The notes beneath the pieces were generated by a model. It was not told where the DNA came from and ran no database searches. It saw only the letters and a program-made list of their open reading frames with translations. This document shows positions 5,629 to 6,330 of a stretch of DNA of 6,330 bases, piece after piece. Position numbers and translations under genes: made by a program. Every line of letters starts with the position of its first letter. The first letter of the stretch is position 1. Source of the DNA: Niveispirillum sp. (GTDB lineage Bacteria > Pseudomonadota > Alphaproteobacteria > Azospirillales > Azospirillaceae); the NCBI GenBank assembly GCA_016463045.1, contig JAEMSB010000284.1, positions 1 to 6,330 of the forward strand, written 5' to 3'.

Positions 5629-6330
5629 ATGATGCCAGCCTTGATCCCATCCCCTCGGTCGTCCCATCTCATTGTGCAGAACCTGCGCGCCTGCTGTGCC
5701 GTTGCCATGCTGGCCCTGTCGCTGCTGCTGCCGCAAACGGCACCAGCCGCCGACTGGTCGGCCTTTTCCGAACCTCTATTCGAACGGCTGGGCCGCGAGC
5801 AGGGACTGCCCAATGATGTCGTGGGTGCCATCGCGCAGGATCGGGCGGGGTTTGTCTGGTTTGGGACGGGTGGCGGGCTGGCCCGGTTCGACGGTCACCG
5901 CTTCCGCCATTATACCAGCGACCCCGGCAATCCCGACAGCCTGCCTGACACTTACGTCACGGCCCTGCATGTCGATCCCAAGGGCGTGCTGTGGGTTGGC
6001 ACCAATGCCGGCGGGTTGGCGCGCTACGAGGCTGCCGCCGACCGGTTCGTGCGCGCCAATGAGGGGCTGCAGAACCTGTCCATCCTGTCCATCCTGACCG
6101 ATGCGCAGGGAAGGTTATGGACCGGCACGGTGGGCGGGGTGCATGTCCGCGACCCGGCCACGGGCACAGGCCGGTTCTACACACGGCGCGGGCCGGAACC
6201 GGACAGTCCGCCGCTGGATCAGATCCGTGACATGGTTGAATTACCCGATGGCGGCCTGCTGCTGGCCAGCGGGCGCGGGCTGGTGCGGTTTGATCCCTCG
6301 GGTGATCTGGCCACGCCTGTCTCCCTGGGC
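5629..6330 (+). CDS. Exported beta-propeller sensor, N-terminal part of a signalling protein
   Basis: The frame stays open to the window end; 234 residues are visible. Residues 1-40 form a signal peptide: basic n-region with Arg10 and Arg20, hydrophobic ACCAVAMLALSLLL (21-34), cleavage likely after APA (40). Then come Reg_prop-type blades of a seven-bladed propeller, each with a D-x-x-G-x-hydrophobic-W-x-G-T core: DRAGFVWFGTGGGLARFDG (71-89), DPKGVLWVGTNAGGLARYE (116-134), DAQGRLWTGTVGGVHVRDP (158-176) and the more diverged PDGGLLLASGRGLVRFDP (206-223). In this family a periplasmic propeller is usually followed by a Y_Y_Y domain, a membrane helix and a cytoplasmic histidine kinase, GGDEF or AraC output domain; which applies here lies beyond the window. 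No Shine-Dalgarno sequence is obvious; ATG 5629, ATG 5632 and GTG 5626 are all possible starts. It is divergent from the MazE-like gene. Confidence 0.88.
   Translation, partial: MMPALIPSPRSSHLIVQNLRACCAVAMLALSLLLPQTAPAADWSAFSEPLFERLGREQGLPNDVVGAIAQDRAGFVWFGTGGGLARFDGHRFRHYTSDPGNPDSLPDTYVTALHVDPKGVLWVGTNAGGLARYEAAADRFVRANEGLQNLSILSILTDAQGRLWTGTVGGVHVRDPATGTGRFYTRRGPEPDSPPLDQIRDMVELPDGGLLLASGRGLVRFDPSGDLATPVSLG

Noticed and set aside
5571..5816. 81-codon plus-strand open frame overlapping the sensor start
   Set aside because: It is in a different frame from the propeller protein, whose signal peptide and blade repeats are clear.
1..6330. CRISPR array, tRNA genes or insertion-sequence ends
   Set aside because: No spaced direct repeats, tRNA cloverleaf or transposase coding sequence was seen on either strand.

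Overview
The window looks like a chromosomal piece of a GC-rich alphaproteobacterium. Codon use, the style of the proteins and a DUF3018-type MazE suggest something near Azospirillum/Niveispirillum, but this is inferred from the proteins and not from a marker gene. Most of it is ordinary GC-rich coding sequence. The exceptions are an AT-rich intergenic stretch (about 730-880) and one strikingly AT-rich gene (4475-5239).

Layout. Positions 1-333 hold the 3' end of a DNA-3-methyladenine glycosylase I gene (tag, + strand). Positions 334-964 contain no convincing gene. They do contain two intrinsic terminators facing opposite ways (401-436 on the minus strand, 524-559 on the plus strand), several small palindromes, and the terminator of the next gene (910-941). 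The core of the window is a purine-salvage module. An AzgA/NCS2-type purine permease (965-2260, minus) is divergent, across only 40 bp, from a two-gene unit. That unit is a small exported protein of unknown function (2301-2732) followed 19 bp later by adenine deaminase (ade, 2752-4467). Together the permease would import adenine or a related purine, and Ade would convert adenine to hypoxanthine plus ammonia.

Downstream of ade and convergent with it, with only 7 bp between the stop codons and no terminator, lies the AT-rich gene for a 254-residue protein of unknown function. It ends in DDEIPF, the acidic protein-docking tip typical of bacterial single-stranded DNA-binding protein (SSB). Just upstream of it on the same strand is a short MazE-like (DUF3018) antitoxin gene (5293-5472). 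It seems to lack the family's usual C-terminal tail, has no MazF partner in the window, and still carries a perfect 14-bp palindrome at its promoter. The window closes with the start of an exported, propeller-type sensor protein (5629-6330 and beyond), divergent from the antitoxin.

The most unusual part is 4470-5530. A low-GC gene with an SSB-like C-terminus sits between ade and an apparently clipped, orphan antitoxin that kept its operator. This looks like a small horizontally acquired segment or the scar of a lost toxin-antitoxin locus.
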